Notes under the pieces: generated by a model
Databases searched by the model: none
The model's input: only the letters and a program-made list of their open reading frames with translations
What the model was told of the DNA's origin: nothing
In this document: positions 51,101 to 62,624 of the stretch, in pieces
How positions within the stretch are numbered: position 1 is the first letter of the stretch
How the letters are laid out: each line of letters begins with the position of its first letter
NCBI RefSeq assembly: GCF_017591435.1
Contig: NC_059287.1
Span: forward strand, 9,121,696 to 9,185,695
Direction of reading: 5' to 3'
DNA: 64,000 bases
DNA from: Portunus trituberculatus
Lineage: Eukaryota > Arthropoda > Malacostraca > Decapoda > Portunidae
Program-made: the position numbers and the translations under genes

Positions 51101-52907
51101 CGTTAGCAGTACTCATTAGTCATCGGTCTGGGAGTTGTGCCCTCTTGTTGAGTAGCTGGCTTGCTACTGGGTAGACCGTGACTGTTAGAGCAACGGGCTT
51201 GTTGTTCTAGGAGAGGTGTAGTAAGTTTGGCTGCATTTCTCGTGCGTTCGTCCACTCGTGGTGTGGCGGCGCGGAGGAGAGACACGTTTTGTCTCGTCCT
51301 GTTTGTTTTGTTGGTGTCCGTGGTCACCAGTGTGGTTTGGTGGGCGGCTGTGTGCCCCCATCGTCTTTTGTGTAGTATCAGTAGTATACTGTATTGTAGT
51401 GGTTGTAGCCACGCACGCTAGTGAAAAGCTGAGAGGCTTCGTACTGCAGGCCAGTGGGTACGTAGTTGTCGTCCGCCAGACTTGTCTGTGACAAGTATCT
51501 GGACTCCGTGTAGGGCTGTTGTCACACGTAGGTGGTGTCTGGGCTTGTGTGTACACCACCGGATGTGCTGTACACATCATATATTGTAGTAGTCGTAGGC
51601 TAGGGGTGTCAGTCTGACAGGTGTTAGGAAGCACTTGTCGTAGTAAGATAATATAGTAACATATACACTGCGCGTTTTGTCCCAGTCTGTGATTCATCAC
51701 CGTCTGTGGACAAGGCGTGCGGAGAGGCATTAATACTTCATAGAGAAGTGGGTGGAATTGTCCTTCTGGGCGGTTTCTCTAGGGGGTATTAAGGCCTCGC
51801 CCTGTTACACATAGCATCTACTATTTATAAATTCTACTTGGTTGGGTACAGGAGGAGAAGGAGTTGCTGAGGAGATTCCCTTACAGTGGGGGAAATTATA
51901 CACTGTTGGCGACCTTGAAAGAACCTGAGGGTTACGGCGGCTGTGAGTTATAGTAGTGGGGACTCTGTGGAGTTTTTATATTCCCCACTGTATTGACCGT
52001 AACAAAGTTGGTGATTTTGCCAGAATAACACTCTAGTGAGCTGTAGCAGTTAACTGCAGCCGTGGTGTGTACGTAACACTACCCATTCTGATGTCATCCC
52101 TGTTTTTACTGATGGTTCCAAATCCGACGCACCGTTGGGTTTAGTGTGGTTTTCCCCTCTTTTTATCGGTCTGGCAGCCTTCATTCAGTGGCATCCGTCT
52201 TTACTGTGGAGCTGTCTGCCATAGTCCTTGCTTTACAGATCATTTTTGCTCTCCCGGTTTCGTCTTTTACAATTTTTAGTGACTCTCGCAGTGCTCTTAC
52301 TGCTCTCTCTTCCATTATCTCCCTTAACCCATTGGTTTTATCAGCCCTGGAGTGGCTATATTTGCTTATCAAAAGAGGATATCGTGTTGGATCCCTGGTC
52401 ACGTAGGTGTTCCCGGGAATAAACACGCAGATCGCCTCGCTAAAGAGGCAGCAAGTCGCACTCCCTTTCCTGCCCCTGTTCCTTTTCGAGATGTATTTCA
52501 TTTCATTCGTTTGGCGGTTGCTGCAATTTGGCAGAGGAGGTGGCTCGAAAATGGGAGAGATCACTACTTCCTCTATCCCTCACTGGACATACACCCATGT
52601 CCGGGACCGCCGTGCACAGACTTTGCTGGTGCGACTGCGAATAGGTCACACGTACCTTACACAAAAGTACCTGTTGACCAGGGACCCTCAACCTTACTGT
52701 GATGACTGCCTGGTGCCGCTTACGGTGCGGCACCTACTAGTGGAGTGCCCTAGCTTGATTAACCTAAGACACCGCTACCTCTATCGGTGCCGCGATGGAG
52801 ATAGCGGTGTCTATCACCTATCTGAGGTCCTTGGACCAGCGTGTCTGGCCCTTGGCCATGATGTTTTAGGTTTTTTGGGAGAGGCTGGCCTTCTCCCCTA
52901 TTTGTGA
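48108..52907 (+). pseudogene. Family B copy 1 ORF2: endonuclease, RT, RNase H
   Basis: Plus strand. Endonuclease from 'LQWNCRGLRDSWKELRA' (48108) with 'TPPFLLLGDFNGRHPLWDEG' (GDFN box) and 'GSNRFPIS' where SDHFPI is expected. RT: 'NYRPISLTSCICKVLEKMV', 'QYGFRKMRSTTDAV', motif A read after a T-run frameshift as 'LEKAYDTAW' with its first Asp replaced by Tyr, 'DDSVPQGSILSVTLFA' and motif C 'LYIDDL' followed by a stop. The C-terminal region (50334-50937) is then interrupted by foreign sequence to about 52078. RNase H resumes at 'VFTDGSKSDA', 'TVELSAIVLAL', 'IFSDSRSAL'. It ends with 'CDDCLVPLTVRHLLVECPSL'. Many frameshifts; inactive. Confidence 0.87.
50939..52078. mobile_element. ~1.1-kb insertion in LINE B copy 1, LTR-like
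   Basis: LINE B copy 2 has about 26 bp between the homologous flanks ('gtcccac' and 'ccattctgatg'); copy 1 has 1.1 kb of unrelated GT-rich DNA. It contains no coding motif. '...ttatacac' followed by 'TGTTGGCGACC' (51901-51912) resembles an LTR end plus TGG primer site, and the segment ends '...gtaaca'. An LTR-plus-leader fragment is the best guess, but no repeat partner or target duplication is seen. Confidence 0.5.
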
Positions 52908-53121
52908 ATTTTAGAATTTTATTTTTTTATTATGTATTTTGATGTTTTATTTGGTTTTATTGTATTTTTAGTTTTTTAGCTACTTTTAATTGTACTGTTT
53001 TTAATTGCTTTTAGTTATTTTGTTATTTTTCTTTTAAACTTTTTTGTCCTATTTAAAATTTTGTAGCGGCGCCAAATGACCTTGGCTGTTGCGGCACCTA
53101 CATCAAATCAATCAATCAATC

Positions 53122-53802
53122 AACTTCATTCTTCAGATTTGCTTCAGAATCCTGAGTTATCCCTACAACAATCAGGTTCTTTTTCATCTTCCTCTTCCTC
53201 TTCACGTTCTGCCAAGGCGTGGAATGTTCCGAGTTAGCAGTATTCAGTGACCCAGCGACCCCGGGCCGTCAAGCCTACTGTTGCCTCATCGACCTTGATA
53301 CTTATCTCCTCCATTTTTGCCATCTTATTATCAACTATTTCCATCATCTTGTCAGCTTTAGCAGTAATGCTCTTCAAATCAGACTTAAATTCCTCAATTT
53401 CTTCAGACCCGACACCTCAGTGAAGCAAACATCGCATAGATACCTCGCGTTGAAGATATTTTCAGATTTAATCCCTGCCAAATTCACACATTTCGTATGA
53501 GCCCACCGGTTACACAGACAACACTTAATGATCTTTGCTGGGTCTCCAGAATCAGAGCTACACCTATAACAGACGAAGGTAATAATGCTGAAATGGCATA
53601 TTTCTCCGCCATCTTGGAGTCTTCCACTCCTTTTCACTTTTTTTCTATCTATCGACAACACTTTCCATAAATGTTCCTGTTTTTTTTTCCTTCACAGGAC
53701 ATTCATACACCACTGTGCTCACTGAGAAGTCAGTGAGAGCCTTTTTTCATGCAATAATATGCGTGAAAAAGCAAGTATATGCGCGCGCACCTAGGTGTGT
53801 CA
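53122..53802 (-). pseudogene. Family D ORF1, N-terminal PHD finger and coiled coil
   Basis: Minus strand. From about 53661: 'CYRCSSDSGDPAKIIKCCLC' and 'NRWAHTKCVNL...YLCDVC' give the Cys4-His-Cys3 spacing of a PHD finger (residues about 30-80). A helical stretch ('LKSITAKADKMMEIVDNKMA' in a shifted frame) follows, then 'NVKRKRKMKKNLIVVGITQD', which leads to the RRM-like part. PHD plus coiled coil plus CCHC is a known ORF1 layout in CR1-group LINEs. The gene is cut at 53135/53122 by LINE B copy 1 and continues at 45550. Frameshifts near 53390 and 53250. No gene is recognised from 53662 to 53802, probably the 5' UTR. Confidence 0.8.
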
Positions 53803-53966
53803 GCAAAGACCACGAAGGATTGGATTGGATTGGATTTTGCTGTAGGCGCTGCAACAGCCAAGGTCATTTGGCACCGCTACCAAAATTTAAATAGGACGAA
53901 AACAATTTTTAAAAGAAAAATTATAAAATAACTAAAAGCAATTAAAAACAAAACGATTAAAAGTTC

Positions 53967-56900
53967 CTAAAACACTAAAAAAAAAAAAGATAAAACCATA
54001 TAAAACCTCAAAATACATAAATAAAAATTATAAAATTCACAAATAGGGGACAAGGCCAGCCTCTCCCCGCAAAAAAAACCATCATGGCCAAGGGCAAGAC
54101 ACGCTGGTCCAAGAACCTCAGATAGAAGATAGACACTGCTATCTCCATCGCGGCACCGATAGAGGTAGCGGTGTCGCAGGTCTATTAAACTAGGGCACTC
54201 CACAAGTAGGTGCCGTACTGTAAGTGGCACCAGGCAGTCGTCACAGTAAGGTTGAGGGTCCCTGGTCAGGAGGTACCTTTGTGTAAGGTACGTGTGACCT
54301 ATACGCAATCGCGCCAATAAAGTCTCTGCACTGCAGTTCCGGGCATGGGTGTTTGTCCAGTGAGGGATAGAGGAAGTAGTGATCCCTCCCATTTTTGAGG
54401 TTGCGACCCCAGTTAGCCATCTCCTCTGCCAAATTGCTGCAACTGCCTCACGAATTAGAGGAAATACATCTCGAAATAGAACAGGAGCAGGAGACGGAGC
54501 GCGACTTGCTGCCTCTTTAGCGAGGCGATCTGCGTGTTCATTCCCTGGAACACCTACATGACCAGGGACCCAACATAACCCAACACGATATCCTCTTCTA
54601 GTAAGTAGATAGAGCCACTCCAGGGCTGATAAAACCAAAGGGTGAAGGAAAATAAAAGAGGAGAGAGCAGTAAGAGCACTGCGACAGTCACTAAAAATTG
54701 TAAAAGACAAAACCGGGAGAGTAAAAATAATCTGTAAAGCTAGGACTAGGGAAGACAGCTCCGCAGTAAAGACGGAGGCTACCGAAGAAAGACTGCCAGA
54801 CCGATAAAAAGAGGGGAAAACCACACTAAACCCAACGCCTGCGTCAGATTTGGAACCATCAGTAAAAACGGGGATGTCATCAGAATGGATAAAAAAGTGT
54901 TCTAAAAACCGTGTGTGGGACAGAGCTGGCAGAAAATCCTTCTTGACATCCATGGCAGGAGGGCATAATGAAACAATTGGAAGCTGCCAATAACCAACTC
55001 GTGGGAGCCGGAAAGAGTAGACAGGAGTGGGATCGATGGACAAATCCATCATGAGGTTTGCCACTCGAAGGCCAAAAGGTTGAGGTAGACTCTGTCGAGT
55101 GACATACGCCTGCAAACGTGAGTCCCACATTATTGACAGACAAGGGACAGAATCAGGAAGACGGTGGGTGCGAAACCTACATCGGAGCATCGAAGATTGG
55201 CGCCTGAGGTCGAGCGGCCAGAAAAGAGCATCCACTAAAAGGCTAGGTATTGGAGATGTCCGAAATGCACCCGTAGCCAAGCGGACCCAAGCATGATGCA
55301 CGGAGTCAAGTGTGCATCAGTGCATCCGTTGCGGATGAGTAGATCTCACAGCCATATTCCAGCTTTGGAAGTATAAGTGTACGATGCAGAAGCAGCAGGG
55401 TGTCCCTGTCCGCACCCCAAGAGGTGTGACTTAAAACCCGAAGAAGGGATAATGCCGTCCTGCAAGACGCTTTAAGAGAACGGAAATGGGGAACCCAAGT
55501 AAGACGGTTGTCAAACAATAGGCCAAGATATCGAGTGGCCTCCACACATGAGAGGCGTCTGTTGGCTAAATATAAATCAGGGTCTGGATGTACACCACGG
55601 TTGCGACAAAAATGCACGGCTACGGTCTTCGAGGTGGCGAATCGAAAACAGTTCATGTTGGCTCAACTGGACACCCTATTGATCGCCAGTTGGAGCTTGC
55701 GCTCAATCAGTGACATCCTAGCAGCAGCAAAAGAAATACATAAATCATCGACATATAAGGAGCTAAGAATGCCATCTGGAAGAGTATCTATCACACCATT
55801 AATGGCGACTGCGAATAGTGTAACACTAAGAATACTTCCCTGTGGGACACCATCATTTAGAGCAGTAGCCTCGGAGAGAACACTTCCAACTCGAACCCGT
55901 AAAAGACGTCTGGAAAAAACTGCTGAATAAAAATAGGAAGGTGGCCTCGAAGGCCAAATTTAAACAAAGACTGTAAAATGCCATGACACCAAGCCGTGTC
56001 GTAGGCCTTCTCCAGGTCAAAAAAGAATGTTACTTGCTAGTGGTGATTAGCGAAGGCCTCACAAATAGAAGACTCTAGGGATAGAAGAGCATCAGTACTA
56101 GACCTCAGCTTTCGGAAACCAAACTCTACCAATGGCAAATAGTTCCCCCTCTCTAAGTACCACATAAGTCTTACATTAACCATCTTTTCTAATACTTTAC
56201 AAATGCAGGATGTCAAAGATATAGGACGATAGTTCGAAGCCTAAAGATTATCTTTCCCAGGCTTCGGAAATGGGAGAACCACTGCCAAAGCCCAAGAAGA
56301 TGGAAAGTCACCGGTATGGTAAATCATATTATAAAGATTTAATAAAATTAAAAGTTAAAAGCACGGTCAGACATATGACGCAAAAAGGCATAAGGAATGT
56401 CGTCCGGACCAGGAGAAGAGTCATAACACTGAGACAAAGCAGTCCGCAACTAGGAGGCAGAGAAGGGGATATTATAGAACTCCCCTCTAGTGGAAGAAAA
56501 ATTTATGGCAAGAGATTCCATTCTCTGGCGGTGACGTGCGCCTGGGCCTGCAGGATCCTTCCAGGAAACACTGGCAAAGTGCTCCGAGAAGAGGTCGGCG
56601 ACAGTCTTAGGATCTGCCACCGTTCGCCCAGCAGACAACAAAACTGGTGGGGGGGAAGCAGAATACTTCCCAGCAATTCGGCGGAATTTGTTGAAGACAT
56701 CCGTAAAAGGGGTGCGGGCGTTATTGGAAGAGACATAAGTTTTCCAGGAGGCTCTTTGCGCCTCTTTCAAAACGCGGCGGGCACGAGCTCGGCAGCGTCG
56801 ATAAGCGTTCAGACACTGCGGGTCCCCACGATGTCGCCGGAGACGAGAGAAAGCTGCTCGTTTCTGTTTTACAGCGTTAGTGCACGCTGCGTTCCACCAA

Positions 56901-57745
56901 GGAACGGGACGCTTAGGAAAGCGACCGGACGTCCTAGAGATTGTCTGAAGCGCTACTGACTGTAAAAAACTGGTAAAATAGTCATTAGCCTCAGCACAAG
57001 TAGAAAAGTCAGCCAGCGGATGGATAAAAGAGCTAAGGTCTGTGAATCGACGCCAATCTGCCTTGTCTAAAACCCAGCGTGGGGGCTGGGACTCTGGCTC
57101 AGAGTTCACAGATTGTAATAAAATCGGAAAGTGGTCACTACCGTGTAAATCCGGTAGGACCTGCCAATTAAAATCGAGGAAAGAATTAGATGTATACAGA
57201 GAAAGATCGATAGCTGTAAAAGTCCCAGTAGGACTGTGGAAATGTGTAACATCCCCAGAATTTAAAACCTCCAACCCCTCATCCTCAATAAAAGAGCCGA
57301 TTAAAACCCCACCAGGATTACTAACACCTTCATCCCACAATGGGTGACGGCCGTTAAAATCTCCCAACAAGAAGAAAGGCGGAGTCAGCTGAAGCACAAG
57401 GCCATCAAGCTCACACCTGGAGACAGGAACCCGAGGAGGGAGATATAAACTGCAGATAGTGTAGGATCGTCCCATAAAAACATTAACAGCAACCACCTGA
57501 AGGGGAGAGTTGAGTTGCAAGGGGACAACAGGTTTGTCTTGACGGACTAGGATATCTGTGCCACCGTGGTGGCCCTGTTCGGGGAAAGGAGTGCTAAAAA
57601 AGGCACGATAGCCAGGAGGACTAGAATAAGTACTATCACCTAGCATAGTCTCTTGTAGAGCTACACAGGCTGGAGAGAACTCCGACAATAAAGCTCGGAG
57701 TTCCCCCACGGGGCGCGAAGGCCTCTACAGTTCAACTGTAGAAGC
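53967..57745 (-). pseudogene. Family B copy 2 ORF2: endonuclease, RT, RNase H
   Basis: Minus strand. Endonuclease and linker lie in one long frame 57709-56450: 'CVALQETMLGDSTYSS', 'PPFFLLGDFNGRHPLWDEGV' and 'GSDHFPILLQSV' (SDH box intact). The RT region (56450-55650) is in changing frames; motif A 'FFDLEKAYDTAW' is intact near 56020 and the VPQGS-type box lies near 55840. The last part, 55301-53967, is a continuous 444-residue frame: 'IPVFTDGSKSDAGVGFSVVF', 'FTAELSSLVLALQ', 'TIFSDCRSALTAL' and 'WVPGHVGVPGNEHADRLAKE' (complete RNase H), then 'CDDCLVPLTVRHLLVECPSL'. It is better preserved than copy 1 but still frameshifted around RT. Confidence 0.88.
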
Positions 57746-57755
57746 TTGAAGATGA

Positions 57756-59705
57756 CTATTTAGGTGCAGTGGACGGGCGAGCCTTTTGAAGGGGCTGCCC
57801 GTGACTCACCTGACTAGAAATAATCAAGCGACGAGAGAACACTGGGAGTTGTGATGTGCCGGGTCGTTGGACCTCAGCCTTTCGGCCTACCGGTAAGTGA
57901 TGCGAATCATCATCACTCCTACCGGTCATCGGAGGACGAGGGTCAGGCTGGACTGCACTTTTTGATACAGCGGGTCCACGAGGGACGGCTGTGACAATAT
58001 CATCGGACGTGTCCATGTTAAGACCGTCCTCATCACAAGAAGCCCGATCTGAGACGGAGGACGTCACAGAAGGCTGGACAGAAACTACTGGAGCTACCAT
58101 TGCAGAGCAGTCCCTAGAGGACTCACGATCATGTGCACCGGGAGAAACCTTAGATTGCTTAGGCTGAGCTAAATCTATCGACTCCGCAGAGCCGCGGTGC
58201 CGTTTGGTCAGGCTTTTTAAAAGTCTTAGACGATACAGAGGGCAAATGGACATCCACTAGATGGGTGACTTTGGTCATATCCAGATTATTCCCGTCGCTT
58301 CTTACAGATGACTCAACTGAGTCGTTAGACAAAAGAGCAAACCTGTTAGCCAGATGAACAGGACCATCTGCTCCAACAGAACGAGAGGTAGCAGAAGGAG
58401 TTGTCTTTGGACCGGCAGACTCAGCTGAAGAGCGTGCGGCCAATGAAGCATAGGATGTCGCACCAGTACCGTCCTTCTGGCGGTACAGGAGTTTACGGCG
58501 GGCGCTACCTAGGCTGATGAACTGAGTGTTAGCAAGCTGTAGAATGTCCTGCTCCAGGCGATACCTAGGGCATTGCCTGGAACGTACCTGGTGAGCATCC
58601 CGGCAATGAAAACAATAAGCTGCAGCATTGCAATGCTCCTTAGAATGTGAGTCTAGTGCTGAGCAATTACCGCATCGAGAAGCTTCCTTGCAGGAGCTTT
58701 TGCCATGGCCGTAGCCGTAGCACAGGAAACATTGAAGAGGACGGGAAATAAAACGCCTCACCCTAAGATTAATAGGTCCGATATTAACACGGTCAGGAAA
58801 GGTGGAACCAAAAAAAGGTGAGAAGGACCATGTTGGAGGACTTCCTCATCTTAGTCACCTTTTGGACTGAGCTAGGACACATTGCTTGTATTTCCTCATC
58901 AAGGAATTCATAAAGATCCTGACTGTACACACAATCTGTACTGTAATTAAAGGTGGGATGTGCTTGAATAGTCTCAAACATGCTGTCAGAAGGACATGGT
59001 AGATGTTGCAACATCTTTGCCTCTGTGATATCTTTCGCTCGCACTAGCACCTCCTTACCATATTTCTTGAGGTTTCCCTCAGGAATCGTGCCGATCTCTT
59101 TGGACAGGTACCGGGAGGCATGGATGAAATTCCCTCGCCCATTTCTGTAGTACGCCACAAACTAATGTGGAGGCGAGATGTGGTGAAATTCTGGAACTGA
59201 ATTCTCTAAATAGTTTTCAAAAATATTTGGGATGTAATCCATGTCAGTCTGAAATATTACGTGACTGGAGAAATTCAGTTTTAAAGCCAGAGCCGGCAAG
59301 GGGCAGAGATGTTACATGTTCATAAGCCAAACCGGCTTCATCACATGACATAAACGTCACATAGCAGCTGTTAAAAGGAAAGTCCTTATCATAAACAAGT
59401 CGAATGCGAACAACCGTACCTTATGCCTTGAGAAGTGAGTGCAAGGCATGATAGAAAAATGATGGGTTAACATTTACCATCAAAAGGGAGTCACATGCAG
59501 CAGAAATGCGTCCCTCATAAGAACTCCCAGAACAGGAGACTGCGGTGGGAGGCCCTTGTGGAGGGGAATCCTCCTTCCCACTCAGACATGAAGATGACGT
59601 CTCGCAGGCCAGGTCAGCCACTTCACGAGAACCTGAAATTTTTGTGTGTTTTACCATATGTATAAAGTTACACAAAAAATTAGCTCCAGGGGCAAGGGAA
59701 ACCAC
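57756..59705 (-). pseudogene. Family B copy 2 ORF1 (RRM-like plus CCHC knuckles)
   Basis: Minus strand. 'LLMVNVNPSFFYHALHSLLK' (near 59480) is the RRM-like start, broken by a stop near 59421. 'KYGKEVLVRAKDITEAKMLQ' (59158-58793) follows. Then the knuckle array (58761-58560) reads 'CFLCYGYGHGKSSC', 'CGNCSALDSHSKEHC' and 'CFHCRDAHQVRSRQC', three intact CCHC-type motifs. The C-terminal low-complexity part (58253-57756) overlaps the preceding frame through a frameshift near 58200. The extra N-terminal frame to 59705 is weakly supported. Confidence 0.83.
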
Positions 59706-60108
59706 CTACTGGGACTACAATGGGAGCGAGCGCTGGCTGCCGTGGACGGGGTACCTCGTCCCCATGCGGACCAGTCGTTTTAAAAAAAGGTCCCACATTA
59801 TACGAATGTTTGTCCACGACAGAGCTGAGACCCCCCTCCCAAAGCATCCCAGCCTGGACACCCAACCATCCAGCACAGGGCGATCCCTCCAGCAGGTGGC
59901 TCCGCTGGTCCACTGGCAGCCTACGTAGGAACCATTTAGTCTGGCCCCTCACTGGTGACCTTACTAGCATGGGTAGCCAGCCCTCTCATCCTCGAAAGGG
60001 CAGAGCAGGGGCCTAAGCCCCCTCTAGCCTAGCTCGCCAGGTCACAGGGCCACGCAAGCCCCCCCACCACGACAAGGCGGTTCCCATCTGGGGGGGACCA
60101 CGAAGGAT

Positions 60109-62446
60109 GGAGTTGATTTGCCACAGTGTTTCTCTGCTGGATGACACATGTATGCCTATCACGCATGACAAACTCCTCTCGGCAGTCAAGTTAGGCAAGT
60201 CTACAGCTCCTGGCAAGGATGGCATCAACTATATCTTTAATGCTCTCCTGGAGGTAAAAATAGACAGCCCTATCTTAGACTTATTTAACATGTCTCTCAC
60301 CGCAGGCAAGCTTCCCCACTCTTGGAAAACAACCATTATCTTTCCAATCCCCAAAGGTGATGGCACCTTTCGCTCTATTCATCTCACCAGCTGTCTGTGT
60401 ATGATGATGGAACGGATAATATTGAACAGGCTTATATATAAGGTGGGCCATGTACTCTCTGGCAATGTACATGGCTTCCTAAAAGGTCACTCTACAAGTC
60501 ATTGTTTTGTTGAGTGTCTTATAAATAAGGATGTTACTTGCAAAGCTTTCGTCGATCTCAAGGGTGCTTTCAACATGGTCAACAAAGATGTTATTATGGA
60601 GGAACACATTCTCAAAGGTGTCAAAGGTAGATTATTAGGATGGATCAGGGACTATTTGTAGAACAGAAGAGCACAGGTTTGATTTCAAGGTGGTTTCCTT
60701 TGAGGAAGTCTTTGAGCTTGGAATACCACGGGGTGGAGTCCTTAGTCCAATGCTTAGCAATGTTTTAATGGACAAAATTGCACGTTGTTCCTTTCCGCAG
60801 AGCACCCAAGTCCCCATCTATGCTGATGACATACTCTTTCAATGCCCCACACCCATTGTTCTCCAGTTACCTTTGTCACAAATAGCAGCATTGTGTGTCC
60901 AAATGGGACTAGTGATTAATGAACGTAAAGCAAATCTTCAAGCTAAAGGGAAGGTCTCTCAACCGCCCACTGTAAATAATGTTCCCATCCCTAGAGTTCA
61001 TATACACAAGTACCTGGGTGTTCAGATAAGCTTCAGGAAGTCTCCTCAACCCGTCCACTATGTTCAAGACCTATGTCTTCTATGGCTAGCACCACTTCAG
61101 TTGCTAGCAAACAGGGGCCTGGGGGCTGGCATTCCAGTCCTAAGAATGTTCTATATATCCGTCATATGGTCCCTCTTTGATTATGCTGCCCCTGTTTTGA
61201 TACAGTTTAGTGCCACCCAACTCCGTCCCCTGGAGCTTGTTCAGAATGAAGCCATGTGGATAACCTTGGGATGCCCCAGGATTGCACGGATTGAAGTCCT
61301 CAGAGCTGAACTGTACCTGCCGAGTATTATGTGTAGGGTACAGGAAATTACTTGTCGCACAGTTAGTCGGATGCTATGCATGGGCTCTGACTCTCTAAAG
61401 GGAAAACTGACCCCCCCTGTATCATGATCCTCGCACTACTACAACACCATACTTCAGGAAGATCTTGAGAGTGTTGACAAGTGTAGGTGTAGCCGAGGCC
61501 TGTATTAACGTTGTTATGTCACTGCTACAACCAGCCTGGAACCCTCACCGTGTCAGTGTTGATATTCACTCTCTGCATCAGCCCAAGAGGGACTGGCTCC
61601 CTCATGTGCTGCAAGACATGTTCATGACTAAATTGTCCAAGTACCCTCACGTTCAGGCTATACATGTTTATTGTGATGGGTCAGTCAATGGTAGCAGGTC
61701 TGGATGTGGGCTGTTTGTCTGCGACTACATCTTTGCCAGTCACTACACTGACACTGAGGTTTTCAGGCGGCTCCCTGCACACATGACTTCCACTAGAGCA
61801 GAACTGTATGCTGTACTGGAGGCGCTCCATATTGTGGCGCCTCTCCTTAAAAATGTATATTTCTTTATTGACAGTCAGGCTGCATTGTATGCCCTTAAAT
61901 CCACCTCACCCATGGACTGTGATCTAGTTAATAAGTGTCTTGATCTCATCCACTCCCTAGAAAGTGCTGATGCAACGATCCATTTCACCTGGATACCCTC
62001 TCATGTGGGTATCCTGCTAAATGAAAAAATAGACTGCCTTGCTCAGTGTGCCCTCCAAGATGACACAGTGCACTCCGGCACTGAGTACACTCTGGGTTAT
62101 GTTAAGAGTAGCTCTTAAGGACTTTGTACATAATAGCATTAATGATCAGTTGGAGCAGTGGCACTAGTCTCCCAGAGCTGTACTTACACCTATGGGAGAC
62201 ACGCTGCATCACACGATTAGGCTACAAATACTTTTGGGAAGTCAGTGCTTCTCCTGGCGTGTGCTGTGTGCTGTGTGCTGCACCAAGGGGACACACTCTG
62301 TGTCACTATATCATGGAGTATCCTCTCATTGCTAAATTTAGGCCATAAGGTCAACATTACTTGTATAGCTTCATTGACCAACTAGACTCAATCACTTTCA
62401 GGGATATACTCAGGGAGTATCCTCAGTTTGCCCTCAGACTGTAGGA
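60109..62446 (+). pseudogene. Family A#2 ORF2: RT, RNase H and zinc motif
   Basis: Plus strand. RT frame 60107-60661: 'KLGKSTAPGKDGINYIFNAL', 'LTSCLCMMMERIILNRLIYK' and motif A 'AFVDLKGAFNMVNKDV' (second Asp of the box changed to Asn). After a stop at 60659 and a frame change, 60690-61427 has 'GIPRGGVLSPMLSNVLMDKI' and motif C 'PIYADDILFQC'. RNase H 61465-62118: 'HVYCDGSVNGSRSGCG', 'STRAELYAVLEAL', 'FFIDSQAALYAL', 'HVGILLNEKIDCLAQ'. The terminal 'CCVLCAAPRGHTLCHYIMEY' has lost its last Cys. The 3' UTR runs to about 62624, where an LTR begins. It is colinear with A#1 and carries different inactivating mutations. Confidence 0.88.
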
Positions 62447-62624
62447 TGTTTAGGCAATAAGGTGTGCAATATCGTATTTATTTATTCAAGTACTTGTATT
62501 CTTGTTATGTATACTGTCTGTATATTTTTTATACTTTAACCTTAAGTCTTTACCCAGGGGGTGGGTGGCAAGGTCCATCCTCCTCCTTTGTTGTATTTCT
62601 TTATTAATTCAACAATAAATGTAT

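Larger units (their letters stand above)
45551..53121 (+). mobile_element. Full-length LINE (family B, copy 1), inserted in family D ORF1
   Basis: Flanked by a perfect 14-bp target duplication, aacttcattcttca (45537-45550 and 53122-53135). The 5' end 'cctccccttgtcgtggtagg' matches the 5' end of copy 2 and the 3' end is a (TCAA)n tail (53104-53121). Order: 5' UTR with a SINE inside, ORF1 (46350-48088), ORF2 (48108-52907) with a 1.1-kb insertion, 3' UTR. Its removal restores the family D ORF1 frame ('NLKNEV' joined to 'SHALDGM'). Confidence 0.93.
44429..53802 (-). mobile_element. Internally deleted PHD/CCHC LINE (family D), inserted in A#2
   Basis: Minus strand, about 1.8 kb of its own sequence (53802-53122 and 45550-44429), split by LINE B copy 1. 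It starts with ORF1 and retains only the first codons of ORF2 and the last ~70 residues of ORF2, then a 3' UTR and a (GTAACAA)-like tail at 44429-44450. It sits between '...cgctcgat' and 'gcaaagacc' of A#2. No clear target duplication is seen, as is common for CR1-group LINEs. Confidence 0.85.
53821..60095 (-). mobile_element. Full-length LINE (family B, copy 2), inserted in A#2
   Basis: Flanked by a perfect 13-bp target duplication gaccacgaaggat (53808-53820 and 60096-60108), which is native A-family sequence (also in A#1 near 27635-27645). The 3' tail is (ATCCA)n-like at 53821-53835, unlike the (TCAA)n of copy 1. The 5' end has about 18 extra bases relative to copy 1. It is in opposite orientation to copy 1, 700 bp away. 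Confidence 0.93.
36106..62624 (+). mobile_element. I-like LINE (family A, copy #2) broken by nested insertions
   Basis: One plus-strand, 5'-truncated A element in three pieces: 36106-37179, 43635-44428, and 53803-53820 joined to 60109-62624. Comparison with A#1 shows each break is clean: '...aatgccagg|cataagg...', '...cgctcgat|gcaaagacc...' and '...ccacgaaggat|ggagttg'. Inserted at these points are the Gmr1-type Gypsy element, LINE D (with LINE B copy 1 inside it) and LINE B copy 2. About 3.6 kb of A sequence is spread over 26.5 kb. Confidence 0.9.

Noticed and set aside
51185..51730. 181-residue minus-strand frame in the 1.1-kb insertion
   Set aside because: Low-complexity Thr/Pro/His/Ser composition on the strand complementary to a GT-rich segment; no motif.
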